From positions 1,478,501 to 1,542,500 of the forward strand of contig NZ_OY762614.1 of the NCBI RefSeq assembly GCF_963666145.1: 64,000 nt of DNA, in the 5' to 3' direction. Position numbers and translations under genes: made by a program. The DNA comes from an uncultured Desulfobacter sp. (GTDB lineage Bacteria; Desulfobacterota; Desulfobacteria; Desulfobacterales; Desulfobacteraceae). The notes below the pieces were generated by a model that had not been told where the DNA came from, did no database searches, and worked only from the letters and a program-made list of their open reading frames with translations. Position 1 is the stretch's first letter, and each line of letters starts with the position of its first letter. Positions 17,342 to 26,227 of this stretch are shown here, piece after piece.

Positions 17342-18391
17342 TTAAATGTTGTCTTTAACCACGTGGAAGGAAATTTCCGACCCCGTAACCGTGCTGCGGC
17401 CGGAATGAAGAAAAGAGACAATCCAGACCGCCTGGAAAAAAAGAATCATGCCCGGATGCCACAACGCTTTAAATCCTTTATCCAGGGAAATGCTCACCTC
17501 GAGATCAGGAAAAAAGGCCAGCAGTACAATGGTATAAACGATGGCTGCCAGGGCCATGATCTGATACATGGAAAATTTGCGTTCTCCTCTGAAATCGGCC
17601 CGGAAAAATTCAGATACCACCCGCCAAACCTGGGTCACCACAAGGGTCTCCACAAGGGCTGCCCCGGCAAACCCGTTGAGAAACAGCAAGGTTCCGGCAA
17701 GGCCGGATGCGACATAAATTACGGAGGTGATGATCTGGATGGGAATCAATGCTTCACCGTCCAGCCCCGACGCATAGGCCGCCTTTTTAGTCTCCCCGGT
17801 AAAGACCACATTAAAATGTTCAAATAATTTACGGATGCGCTCGGAACACTGGCTCAACGGCTTGCCATAGCAGCACCCGAAACTTAAACAGGCAAGGCGC
17901 CCCAAAGATTCCCCAAAGGTATATCCAATGCTCAAAACAGCCATCATCACAGCAACGGGCACATGAAATTCAAAGATCGCCCCCAAGGTGGCATTCACCA
18001 CCATAATAATCCAGGGTGCGGTCACAACACCGGCAAACACGGCCCCGCCAATAGTCAGGGTTGCTTTTTTCTTTTCAACAATCCGTGCAACCACCTTTGA
18101 CGCCGGAATGGTCACAGCCAGCAGCAAAACGGTCAGCAGCACCAGAACAGAAATGGACACCCCGGCCGATGCGGCCAAAATGACAACTATAATCACGCCA
18201 AAGGTATATGCATTGGCAGACAACAGCCCATACCAGGTCAGGTTCATCCCCCGCCACTGGCCCTGGTCCGTCTTTTCCAAGGGAAAGGCCGCCACCATCT
18301 GCCACTTTTCTTTGGGCAAGGTTTTAAATCCCCATCTCAATACAGTGCCGATCAACAGCCCCAGCCCAACAACAAAAAAAATGGCCGCCAT
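17342..18391 (-). CDS. Lgt-like (prolipoprotein diacylglyceryl transferase family) membrane protein
   Basis: A 349-residue polytopic protein with about seven helices. The C-terminal half has the layout of Lgt: GESLGRLACLSFGCCYGKP in place of the usual GRxGNFxNxE box, IPIQIITSVIY like the HPTQLYE box, and VVSEFFRADFRGE like the late arginine region. The substitution of the asparagine/glutamate box by a cysteine-rich GCCYG means it is probably not the housekeeping Lgt but a related lipid-handling transferase. Its ATG shares one base with the psd stop codon (TAATG), so translation is coupled to phosphatidylserine decarboxylase. The substrate is unknown. Confidence 0.7.
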   Translation of the reverse strand: MAAIFFVVGLGLLIGTVLRWGFKTLPKEKWQMVAAFPLEKTDQGQWRGMNLTWYGLLSANAYTFGVIIVVILAASAGVSISVLVLLTVLLLAVTIPASKVVARIVEKKKATLTIGGAVFAGVVTAPWIIMVVNATLGAIFEFHVPVAVMMAVLSIGYTFGESLGRLACLSFGCCYGKPLSQCSERIRKLFEHFNVVFTGETKKAAYASGLDGEALIPIQIITSVIYVASGLAGTLLFLNGFAGAALVETLVVTQVWRVVSEFFRADFRGERKFSMYQIMALAAIVYTIVLLAFFPDLEVSISLDKGFKALWHPGMILFFQAVWIVSFLHSGRSTVTGSEISFHVVKDNI

Positions 18392-19422
18392 TACAAATCT
18401 CCCAAAGTTGCAGTTTCATTACAGGTGCAGGCACGGCCGATACCCGAACGCACGGAGACCTCGGTCTCCACAAGGGGTCTGCCAAAGCCCACACTGAAAC
18501 GACTGCTCACATCAGTGCGCATCTGGTTTTCAAGCAAGTCCTTGGAAAACCGAATGCGCTGTTTTTGAAATATCACAATGGTTGTGGAAGACCCTGGACG
18601 ATACAGGCTTTTGGGGTATCCTTTTTTCATGAAAAGTCCGGGCATGACCGCCTGGGGATTTTCATATCCCTTGCGGCTATAACACTGGACAATTTTTCCG
18701 ATCATCATGGCCACCACTTCCACCATGCACACAAGACCGCATCCTGTGCCGCCCGGCACATCGGTATCAATGATGGTGACCACCCGCCGGTTTTTGGAAT
18801 AGGGTGTCACCTCCCGGACCACAGCCCCGGGGTTGCAGGAATGAAAATGCCCGTCGATCTCATAAATGTCCAATACCGTTCCGGCTACGGGCGTATGGTT
18901 ATAATGGTATTTATCCGGGGTTAACCGGGTCACGGCAAAACCGCCCTGGTCAAAGGCATCCAGCCAATGGGGTTTATCCCGGCCGATCAGCTCTGAAAAA
19001 TCAAAAAATTTGCCTTTGATAAAAATGGCTGAACCTTCTGAAAAGCTCCCCACCAGAAGACGCGAATCTGCCGGAGAAACAACGGCATCAGCATCTTCGG
19101 GCATGGGGCGAAGATGTTCATAGCGAATTTTGCGTTCAAACACTTTTCGAAGGGTATCAAGTTCGGCGGGGTCTCCTGCCACCTCGCTTAAATCAATGCC
19201 CTGGGCAGCCAAAAAACGTCTGGTATCAGCGGGTGGCTTAAAAAAAGGCCAGTCATAGGAAACGGCCCCGATCAGACTGGACATCCGTGCCGAGATCATC
19301 AATTGAAACAAAAAGGAAGAATTCTCTCGAATCGGCGAATAAACGGCGTTGATGACGGAATCTGCCTTCAGGTTTTCGGTTCTCACCTGTCTGGTCTTAC
19401 GATCTATATATTGATGTTTCAT
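18391..19422 (-). CDS. psd: Phosphatidylserine decarboxylase-like proenzyme
   Basis: A 343-residue protein. It shows the three elements of the autoprocessing triad: Asp in VVSPADSRLL, His in KYHYNHTPVAG and the serine cleavage site in RPGSSTTIVIF, where the usual motif is LGST. Psd enzymes cleave themselves to give a pyruvoyl group and convert phosphatidylserine to phosphatidylethanolamine at the inner membrane. The N-terminal 70 residues (MKHQYIDRKT) match the longer Psd type. I prefer the ATG at 19422 because that N-terminus looks family-like; an ATG at 19458 would add 12 residues. Neither has a strong ribosome site. GSS instead of GST at the processing site is compatible with function. Confidence 0.85.
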   Translation of the reverse strand: MKHQYIDRKTRQVRTENLKADSVINAVYSPIRENSSFLFQLMISARMSSLIGAVSYDWPFFKPPADTRRFLAAQGIDLSEVAGDPAELDTLRKVFERKIRYEHLRPMPEDADAVVSPADSRLLVGSFSEGSAIFIKGKFFDFSELIGRDKPHWLDAFDQGGFAVTRLTPDKYHYNHTPVAGTVLDIYEIDGHFHSCNPGAVVREVTPYSKNRRVVTIIDTDVPGGTGCGLVCMVEVVAMMIGKIVQCYSRKGYENPQAVMPGLFMKKGYPKSLYRPGSSTTIVIFQKQRIRFSKDLLENQMRTDVSSRFSVGFGRPLVETEVSVRSGIGRACTCNETATLGDL

Positions 19423-19502
19423 AGTGCCGGTATTATGCCCGCACTTTGTTTTAACCATGTTAATCTACGACTAAAAAATTATGTGCGAACGATGAGAAAA
19501 TT

Positions 19503-21908
19503 TTAAGCATCCTCCCATGCTTTCATCTCTCTGCTTATCACCAGAATCATCAGATAAATAAATTTCTTAAGGGTCTCCGGCGCACAGGTCTCATCCATGA
19601 AATCCTGACGCATCGATTTTAAAAACTTGAGTATGTCCCGGCTGCCCAGGATCTGCCCCAGAGCCTGTCCGTAAGCGTTATCCCGGTATCTTGCCCAAAG
19701 ATCTATCTGCTCAAAGGCTTTGCCGAGCAGGTCAAACCCCTGGCGGACATGGTCGGATCTCAATGTCCGGCCGTAATAATCTTCTGCTCGTGTGTTAAAC
19801 TGCCTGCCCGGCATGGACATGGGCTTATGCTTTCCGGAACCATCAAGAATCCCCTGGGAGATCCGGCCCCATGCGGCATGGGTCTCGGGCTCATTGATGC
19901 GGTTGTCAAGGTCATCAAGCACAGATGCCCCGTTCAAAGCGGATATAAGGTCGGAAGCATCTGTTTGAATCAAAGAGATAAGGGCCCGCTGGTATTCCCG
20001 GACCAAAACCCGGGTGTAACCGGGATACCGGTGACTTTGCCTGGTTTTAGCCGTATTTTTTAAAATTTTGGCCAAAAATTGATTGGGGGTCCGGGTTTTA
20101 ACAAAAAACGTCGGCACCCCAATGGCCGTGCAGAAAAATATCTGGCGACGCTCGCTTTCCACGGTCGGGGAATCGGGTATCATGGCATGGTCCACCTGCT
20201 TGGAAAAGATATACTTATGGGCCAGGGCCGTGATCAGCACCTGAAGGTCGGCGGCCTTGCCCATATCCCGGACAACATCCTCAAACACGCTGAAGTAGCG
20301 GTGCTCGAACCCGGAATATCCCATCTGGTGATATTTGCGCAACCGGACCAGCTGGTACAGGGCCATGCGCCCGTCAAACACCCCCATTTCGGTCAAATCT
20401 TTTTTAAGATCGGCCTCACTTTCCAGACTGCCGTTCAACGCCGGGCTCTGGAAGGTACTCATCACCGACGTAAAATAGTCAATGAGCCGGCCATCGGGCA
20501 CAAAATCGCCTTTGAGCCTGAATACATTTGCAATCATGCGGTCCAGCCACACCGGACCAAAGGGGGTCAGGGATTTGCCCATGATTTTGAGATGTGCCTT
20601 TTTCTTCCACCGCCGCCAGATCATCCGCAGATGGGTATGGATCAATTCGTGGGGCATAAACCCCAGGACCTGTTCCGGATGAAACTCCTGGAAATCAAGC
20701 CTGTGGGGCGCGGCTGAGTAGGTGGTGGCAAACAGGGGCAGAAAATGCTCCCAGATCTTTATGGACAAATCGCCCGTATATTTTTCATCCAGGGCCGTGA
20801 ACCCGGATCCCGGATCAGACATGCACTGGGACAACTTTATGCTGCCAAGACTGATGTGGGTCCCGTTATTGGCCAGACTGACATTGGAGGTGTTGGGCAG
20901 CACCACAAGGTTGGTGTTGATAATGCCGGCCTCCTTGAGCTGGGCCACGGCATTGATCTGGCTGCGGGACAGCACCTTGTGGCAGACACTCATATACTCT
21001 TTTTTATCTTCCCCCCGGTCCCATCCGGAGAGGCACGGGCTCATGAACAATTCCCGGTAAAAGGCATCGGAAATCACATTATTCAGCCGTTTCTGGTCCC
21101 CGGGCGGTGTGGCGGAGAAAAAGACCTTTACCTTCTGGCCGTTCTCATCAAGCTCAAATTTATGCCCGGCATAGGCCACCAGGGCCTGGGTCAGCAGAAA
21201 ACGAAGCAGGGTTTCACCGGCAAGCTTTTCCCCCAGACTGCCCGCCCCATCCGACTTGACCGGGTAAAAGGAAAAAAGTTCAGGCGAACTGTTGTCATTG
21301 GAAAAATGGGCGAGCATCTTTTTGCCCCAGGCCTTCACCGGTTCCGGCGCATTATTGTCATCGCCGATTACATCGGCCAGGGCCAGCTTGAGCAGATAGG
21401 ACACAGGTACACGCACCTGATTTTCGCCGTTTTTTTCAAATACGAAACAGGCCGCATCCCGACGATATTCCGATGCCGGAATGGATTTATCGGCCTTAAG
21501 ATCATCGTTAAACACCTGATTGGCAAAGCGGTTGAGCACCCGGCGGGGGAACCACACCCAGGAATTTTCCCAATCTTTACCATCTTTGTCCTTGAGCAGA
21601 CGTTCCAGGGCCACGACCCTCCGCTGGGGTGTTTCGCCGGTTCTGGCCTGCTCCACAAGATTCCGGTAATAATTGGATGTTTCAATGACCCGGGCAAGAT
21701 CAATGTCTTCGCGCTTGCCCGCGACCACCGCCTGAAATTCATTTTCAGCCCCTGCCGTGGCATCTTCGGCCATAAAAGGCAGGTTCAGGATGAAACTGTC
21801 GGTGGCCTGGTCATCAAGACCGATCGCCTGGCTGATCCGATCCAGTCGCCGGACCATGTCGGACGGCGTAAACACATTTTTTTCGTTAGATCTTATGGCT
21901 GCAATCAT
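19503..21908 (-). CDS. Large protein of unknown function with an HExxH motif
   Basis: About 801 residues, without signal peptide or convincing membrane helices. I do not recognise the family. Residues about 420-424 are HELIH within FMPHELIHTHLRMIW, a possible zincin metal site; no other protease element is obvious. The N-terminus contains GAENEFQAVVAG, and charged helical segments dominate. It lies 80 bp upstream of psd in the same direction, so it probably heads an operon with psd, the Lgt-like gene and the small membrane gene. The start is uncertain: a TTG at 21944 or the ATG at 21908, with AGGA some way upstream of the latter. The open frame on the opposite strand is a shadow. Confidence 0.75.
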   Translation of the reverse strand: MIAAIRSNEKNVFTPSDMVRRLDRISQAIGLDDQATDSFILNLPFMAEDATAGAENEFQAVVAGKREDIDLARVIETSNYYRNLVEQARTGETPQRRVVALERLLKDKDGKDWENSWVWFPRRVLNRFANQVFNDDLKADKSIPASEYRRDAACFVFEKNGENQVRVPVSYLLKLALADVIGDDNNAPEPVKAWGKKMLAHFSNDNSSPELFSFYPVKSDGAGSLGEKLAGETLLRFLLTQALVAYAGHKFELDENGQKVKVFFSATPPGDQKRLNNVISDAFYRELFMSPCLSGWDRGEDKKEYMSVCHKVLSRSQINAVAQLKEAGIINTNLVVLPNTSNVSLANNGTHISLGSIKLSQCMSDPGSGFTALDEKYTGDLSIKIWEHFLPLFATTYSAAPHRLDFQEFHPEQVLGFMPHELIHTHLRMIWRRWKKKAHLKIMGKSLTPFGPVWLDRMIANVFRLKGDFVPDGRLIDYFTSVMSTFQSPALNGSLESEADLKKDLTEMGVFDGRMALYQLVRLRKYHQMGYSGFEHRYFSVFEDVVRDMGKAADLQVLITALAHKYIFSKQVDHAMIPDSPTVESERRQIFFCTAIGVPTFFVKTRTPNQFLAKILKNTAKTRQSHRYPGYTRVLVREYQRALISLIQTDASDLISALNGASVLDDLDNRINEPETHAAWGRISQGILDGSGKHKPMSMPGRQFNTRAEDYYGRTLRSDHVRQGFDLLGKAFEQIDLWARYRDNAYGQALGQILGSRDILKFLKSMRQDFMDETCAPETLKKFIYLMILVISREMKAWEDA

Positions 21909-22057
21909 GTTGGCGGGTATTCCTGTCCAGAATATTGGTGGCAATTCAACTTTAAGACAAAAATAGTATTTTATTATTATGTTAACGTTACGAGGATGCT
22001 AAGATTTTATGAAATGAACGTCTGGATGGAAGCGGATAGAAAATACAAGCGGCGAAA

Positions 22058-22474
22058 CTATAGATCTACCCGTTTTCTCAATGCTTTGATTTTGCTGCGC
22101 CGGGTTTTTGAATCAAGGCGTCTGGTTTTCGAGGCTTTGGTAGGCCGGGTGGGTTTTCTTTTTTTTATAGGCCGGCAGGCGCTTTCGATCAATTCGGCAA
22201 GCCGTTCCAATCCGTTCTCGCGGTTTTTTGCGGCGCTTCTATAGGTCATGGCCTTGATCACCACAATCCCCTCCCGGGTAATACGTTTGTCCTTGAGGGA
22301 CAACAGCTTTGCCTTAATGTCATCGGAAAAGTCCGAGGCGTGAATATCAAAACGGATATGAACCCCCGAAGAGACTTTGTTCACATTCTGGCCGCCGGGT
22401 CCCCGGGACCGGATGGGACAAAACTCAATGCTGGTATCCGGGATGGAGATATGATCGGATATGTCCAAGTGCAC
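22058..22474 (-). CDS. arfB: Alternative ribosome-rescue factor ArfB (YaeJ) / class I release factor homolog
   Basis: 138 residues, the normal ArfB length. The GGQ catalytic motif is at 27-29 in SRGPGGQNVNKV. The protein lacks the codon-recognition domain of true release factors and ends in a lysine/arginine-rich tail (RPIKKRKPTRPTKASK) that in this family enters the empty mRNA channel of stalled ribosomes. It hydrolyses peptidyl-tRNA on non-stop complexes. It is transcribed divergently from the cytidylate-kinase-like gene. Confidence 0.93.
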   Translation of the reverse strand: MHLDISDHISIPDTSIEFCPIRSRGPGGQNVNKVSSGVHIRFDIHASDFSDDIKAKLLSLKDKRITREGIVVIKAMTYRSAAKNRENGLERLAELIESACRPIKKRKPTRPTKASKTRRLDSKTRRSKIKALRKRVDL

Positions 22475-22660
22475 CTACCTTTTTATATTACAAACGTTGA
22501 CGCCTTCTAATACGAAGTTCCCGGCACCCCTGTCAACACTATTTACACATCGAAAAAAAAGCAGACGCAAATCACAAATAAGTTAATCACCCCAGGGGCT
22601 ATAATTTCTCAATATGCTTAATTCACAGGAAATATATCTTTTATTTATATCATCCAAACA

Positions 22661-22676
22661 TGGCATTCTTATTGCT
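22661..22676 (+). promoter_or_regulatory. Sigma-54 (-24/-12) promoter
   Basis: TGGCATTCTTATTGCT matches the RpoN consensus: GG, ten bases, GC, with TTGCT at -12. It faces the cytidylate-kinase-like gene and predicts transcription from about 22688, roughly 48 bases before the ATG. No enhancer-binding protein gene is adjacent. Confidence 0.7.
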
Positions 22677-22735
22677 CTTTGACATTGTTGCAACTGGTAA
22701 TTTTAATGCTAACCATCGAAAAAAGAGGAGCTGTC

Positions 22736-23473
22736 ATGACACAAGAATCCAACATAAAATATAAACCCGGGGATTACGGTAAAAAAAGACTGAGCGCGGC
22801 TACATGGGCGGACATCCATGTAAAAAATTGGAACCAGGCAACTGAAAAAAGATCCCCAAAAAAGCCGGTGGACGGTATGTTTCCCTGCATCTGCTTCTCC
22901 CGGCAAATCGGGGTCGGTGCCCTTAACATCGCGGATCTTTTGGCTGAACGGCTGCCGTTCCGGGTGGTTGACCGGGAAATTATCGAGTTTATGGCCCAAG
23001 AAAAAGAGCTGTCCCAAAAAGCCGTTGAATATTTTGATGAACGCTACCCCGGCATCATGAGTGAATTATTCACCATGCTCATCAGCGAAAAGACCTTTTT
23101 AAAAAGCGACTACGCAAGGCAGCTTGCAAAAACCGTCACCACACTGGCAGGTATGGAGCCCACCATCTTTGTGGGAAGGGGTACCCACCTGATCTTACCC
23201 CGGAACAATGTTCTGGCCGTCAGATTCATTGCCGGCAATGAATACCGGATTTCAAGGCTGTCAGCGTTGCTTGATATCTCCTGGGAACAGGCGGAAAGCC
23301 GCATAAAGACCATGGATAAAGAACAAAAAGCCTTTTTTAAAAGTGTATATCAAAAAGATGGGGACGATCCGGATGATTTCGATTTGGTCATCAACCTGAG
23401 ACACCTTAAGGATGAAACCCAGGCCGCGGAAATTGTTGCCTGTGCTTTTAAACAGAAACTTGGCGCTATATAA
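22736..23473 (+). CDS. Cytidylate kinase-like family protein
   Basis: A 245-residue protein of the Cytidylate_kin2 family. After about 45 residues it has CICFSRQIGVGALNIADLLAE, the family's altered P-loop region, then FRVVDREIIEFMAQE, IFVGRGTHLILP and VRFIAGNEYRISRL with a lid-like arginine region, and FDLVINLRHL near the end. The classic GxxGxGKS loop of Cmk is not present; the glycine pattern here is RQIGVGAL. Whether it phosphorylates CMP or another small molecule is not known for this branch. AGAGGAG precedes the chosen ATG. A sigma-54 promoter directly upstream suggests it is conditionally expressed, unlike housekeeping Cmk. Confidence 0.85.
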   Translation: MTQESNIKYKPGDYGKKRLSAATWADIHVKNWNQATEKRSPKKPVDGMFPCICFSRQIGVGALNIADLLAERLPFRVVDREIIEFMAQEKELSQKAVEYFDERYPGIMSELFTMLISEKTFLKSDYARQLAKTVTTLAGMEPTIFVGRGTHLILPRNNVLAVRFIAGNEYRISRLSALLDISWEQAESRIKTMDKEQKAFFKSVYQKDGDDPDDFDLVINLRHLKDETQAAEIVACAFKQKLGAI

Positions 23474-23484
23474 TAAACCCAACA

Positions 23485-23600
23485 CTCTGTGTCCTCTGTG
23501 CGTTCTGTGGCTAAATAAACCTGTGGGCAAAGCCCGCGAATAACTTTTTAAAACCACAGAGCGCACAGCAATTTGGCGTTTGCCAAATTACACAGAGAAA
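23485..23600. repeat. Nested inverted-repeat element (CTCTGTG type)
   Basis: Left arm words CTCTGTGT, CTGTGCG and TTCTGTGG (23485-23510) are complementary to CCACAGA, CGCACAG and ACACAGAG (23553-23597). The right arm is interrupted by a perfect 8-bp hairpin AATTTGGC-GTTT-GCCAAATT (23570-23589). It sits between convergent genes and could terminate both. Its size and nested structure suggest a dispersed miniature repeat rather than a simple terminator. Confidence 0.65.
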
Positions 23601-23616
23601 AATTATCGGATAGTCT

Positions 23617-24867
23617 CTAAAGCCCCCAGACCCACTTTATCCCTAAAAACAAAGTCACCAGCAGGGCACAGCCCCCGGCGATATTCAGCACCAGACCGTT
23701 TTTGTATTGCTTGGCCCAGTCCCGATCATTGAGCAGCCATAAAAATATCCCAACGAAAAGCGGTGTGCCCAGAAATGACAGGGCCAGCATGATCAATAAA
23801 AGATTCACCGGCCTGCCGGAGAGAAAGGCACCGGGAAGGGCAATAAGACACCCCGCCAGAATCGTCAGCCGGTACCGGTCGCTTTGGGGCTGCATCTCCC
23901 ACTTCATTTTATCCCCAAGCACGTAGGCTGCCGCAATAAAAGTGGGCATAATCGTTGAAAACACGGCACACCAGATCCCCAGACAGAAAAAACCATGGGC
24001 ATAGGGACCTAACAGCGGAGTGATGGCATCGGCCATTTCAAAGAGGGTATTTACATGGATACCTGCCGGGTGAAGCACACAGGCTCCGGTCAGATAGATG
24101 GCCGTGCAATAAAGCCCGAATGCCCCAAGAAGCGAAAGGGCCGTATCAAAACGGGCCTTACCCAGATCCGAGACCCCCCACCCTTTTTCATGCACGGTAT
24201 AGGTCTGCATGGACAGGATGGTCACATGGATGGAACCGCCCATGATGGCGGTCATCATCAAAATTTCAGCTTTGCCGAAATGGGAAAAATCTGGCCAAAG
24301 CCCTTTAACAGCCATGCCCAGATCCGGCTTTGCAATAAACAGGGTGCCGATGAAACAGACCACCAGCAAAGAGACAATGATCTTGCACACCATCTCAAGA
24401 ATTTTGTAACCGCCGTGGGCCACCAGCAGATAAAAGGCAACGGTGAACAAAATGCCCCACCAGGGCACGGTTAGACCGGTCACATATTCGGTCACTGCCA
24501 CCAGTACTTTTAAAAGCACCACATTGCAAAGCCAGATGACAACCAGGGCGTCCAGGGTCACAAACCAGGCCGGCACACTGCCCCATTTATCCTGCACAAT
24601 GGAGACAATGCCCCGCCCCCCGATGAGTGCCGTCTTGGCTGCCATGTACTGGCAGACAAATGCCAGAACCACACTGAGCACGATCACCCATAAAAAATCA
24701 TACCCATAGGTGCCGCCGGCCTTGGCAACACTTAGGGTGGTGCCGGGTCCTGCGGCCACGGCACTGATGATCCAGGCCGGTCCCAGCGCTGATATAATGC
24801 TTTTAAAAGAGATCTCTTTCCCGGTTGAACGACTCTGATTGTCTTTTAAATCTGCTAAATCTGCCAT
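23617..24867 (-). CDS. Nramp-family transporter lacking canonical metal ligands, TPP-riboswitch-linked
   Basis: A 416-residue protein with eleven or so helices and the Nramp/LeuT-fold layout (GPAWIISAVAAGPGTTLSVAKAG at helix 1, GYDFLWVIVLS after it). In metal-transporting Nramps helix 1 has DPGN and helix 6 has a Met-Pro-His segment. Here these read GPGT and GGSIHVTILS, so the aspartate, asparagine and methionine ligands are gone. It lies 116 bp downstream of thiM in the same direction, within the unit headed by a TPP riboswitch. I infer import of a thiazole or another thiamine-related compound, or a different cation. GGGAGAAG precedes the ATG. Confidence 0.85.
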   Translation of the reverse strand: MADLADLKDNQSRSTGKEISFKSIISALGPAWIISAVAAGPGTTLSVAKAGGTYGYDFLWVIVLSVVLAFVCQYMAAKTALIGGRGIVSIVQDKWGSVPAWFVTLDALVVIWLCNVVLLKVLVAVTEYVTGLTVPWWGILFTVAFYLLVAHGGYKILEMVCKIIVSLLVVCFIGTLFIAKPDLGMAVKGLWPDFSHFGKAEILMMTAIMGGSIHVTILSMQTYTVHEKGWGVSDLGKARFDTALSLLGAFGLYCTAIYLTGACVLHPAGIHVNTLFEMADAITPLLGPYAHGFFCLGIWCAVFSTIMPTFIAAAYVLGDKMKWEMQPQSDRYRLTILAGCLIALPGAFLSGRPVNLLLIMLALSFLGTPLFVGIFLWLLNDRDWAKQYKNGLVLNIAGGCALLVTLFLGIKWVWGL

Positions 24868-24983
24868 AACTTCTCCCGTAATGTGGTGTCCGTCCGAAAC
24901 CCAAAAAGTTCACCCAATGCGGGTTTGAAGATGCGCGCCACTCACAATTGGGCAAACAGACCATTTTTCGGATGGGCACAAAC

Positions 24984-25853
24984 TTAATCAAGGCAAAGAA
25001 CTTCAGCCCTCAGATGTTGATGGATATCCGCTTCAGTCAGTGCATACAATCTGTCTATAAAAAGGGGCAGAAAAAAGCCGGGACCCGTCAGCTTTGCTGC
25101 GGCCAGTTCCCCGGCAATACCCGTAACAACAACGCTTGCAACAGCCGCGTCAAACCCGTTGTCAGCCACGGCATAAAAGGCGGCACAGATGGCCGAAAGC
25201 ATGCAGCCGGTGCCGGTGACCGCACCCATGAGCTGGGATCCGTTGGCGATCTTGACCATTTTCCCATCTCCCAGCACCATGTCGGTGTTTCCGCTGACGA
25301 CAAGGGCTGATGCGGATTCAAGCAGCGCGCCGGCGCCGCTTGGCAATTCATCGGCGTCTCTGTCGGGCCGCCCGTGCCCGGTCAAAATGGCCCGGGCCTG
25401 TTCCGGGGAGATCCCGCTGTCCACACCCTTGGTGGACGAATGGCCCGCGGCAAGGGCACAGATTTCCGAAGGGTTGCCCCGGATAATTTTTGCGGGGGCA
25501 AGTTCACAAAGTTCCCGGGCAATATCCGTGCGAAGGGGCCCTGCCCCGGCCCCAACAGGATCCAGCACAACAGGTTTTCCCGCATCCGCCGCAAACGCCA
25601 TCAGGGATTTCATCACCGAAATCCGATCCGGAACCGGGGTGCCGGTGTTAATGCAAAGGGCGTCCGAGACACCGGACATATACGCGGCATCATCCTCGGC
25701 CCAGGACATCATGGGGGATGCCCCAAGGGCCAGCAGCACATTGGCGGTCTGGTTCATGACCACAAAGTTGGTCACCACATGGACCAGAGGTCTTGTATCG
25801 CGCAATGCAGCAAAAAGTTCATAGGTAGTTTCGGCCAGGTCATGGGCGTGCAT
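24984..25853 (-). CDS. thiM: Hydroxyethylthiazole kinase ThiM (riboswitch-controlled copy)
   Basis: 289 residues. It has ThiM family blocks: PLVHVVTNFVVMNQTANVLLA, GASPMMSWAEDD, VLDPVGAGAG, IIRGNPSEI and the GTGCMLSA anion-hole/catalytic Cys region near the C-terminus. It phosphorylates 4-methyl-5-(2-hydroxyethyl)thiazole for the thiamine salvage pathway. AAGGAAAGGTGATCC precedes the ATG. A TPP riboswitch lies 170 bp upstream and an Nramp-like transporter follows, so the unit is a regulated salvage module. A second, different thiM is at 56401-57237. Confidence 0.95.
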   Translation of the reverse strand: MHAHDLAETTYELFAALRDTRPLVHVVTNFVVMNQTANVLLALGASPMMSWAEDDAAYMSGVSDALCINTGTPVPDRISVMKSLMAFAADAGKPVVLDPVGAGAGPLRTDIARELCELAPAKIIRGNPSEICALAAGHSSTKGVDSGISPEQARAILTGHGRPDRDADELPSGAGALLESASALVVSGNTDMVLGDGKMVKIANGSQLMGAVTGTGCMLSAICAAFYAVADNGFDAAVASVVVTGIAGELAAAKLTGPGFFLPLFIDRLYALTEADIHQHLRAEVLCLD

Positions 25854-26024
25854 ATAGGATCACCTTTCCTTTATATCCCGGGCAGTTTCCCAGGGAATTC
25901 AATGATTGTTTCCCCGGCAGGGGATGCTTACACAAGGCAAAAAACGACTTGAGGATGGAACCGCTACAACAAAATTTATACAGGGATCTAAAGGCGGGAA
26001 TAATTGAAAACCTAAGTTTATATC

Positions 26025-26107
26025 CGCTTCCCTGCGTCGGCATTATCCGCATCAGGTTCCAAGGGTCAGGAAAATCTTCCTTCTCAGCCGGTTAAAGCAC
26101 CCCCAGC
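26025..26107 (-). ncRNA. TPP riboswitch (THI element)
   Basis: On the minus strand the conserved cores follow in order: GGGGGTGC, CTGAGA, ACCCTTGGAACCTGAT, GGATAATGCCG and CGCAGGGAAGC. These form the P1-P5 TPP aptamer. It precedes thiM and the Nramp-like transporter gene on the same strand and should repress them when thiamine pyrophosphate is high. About 170 bases separate the aptamer from the thiM ATG, and no strong terminator hairpin is obvious there, so translational or long-range control is possible. Confidence 0.95.
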
Positions 26108-26227
26108 AAACGTTATTTTGACATTGCACTATGGATGGCAATCAATGATTTGTCAATACATTTTAAACCGCCCAAGCAAGGCAATTGAGTCTATTTTATT
26201 GATGTGTATTCCAAGTAACACGATCTC

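Noticed and set aside
20745..22244. A 499-codon open frame on the plus strand opposite the 801-aa gene and arfB
   Set aside because: Composition is low-complexity (His/Gly/Gln rich), it spans two real minus-strand genes antisense, and it has no ribosome site or family features.
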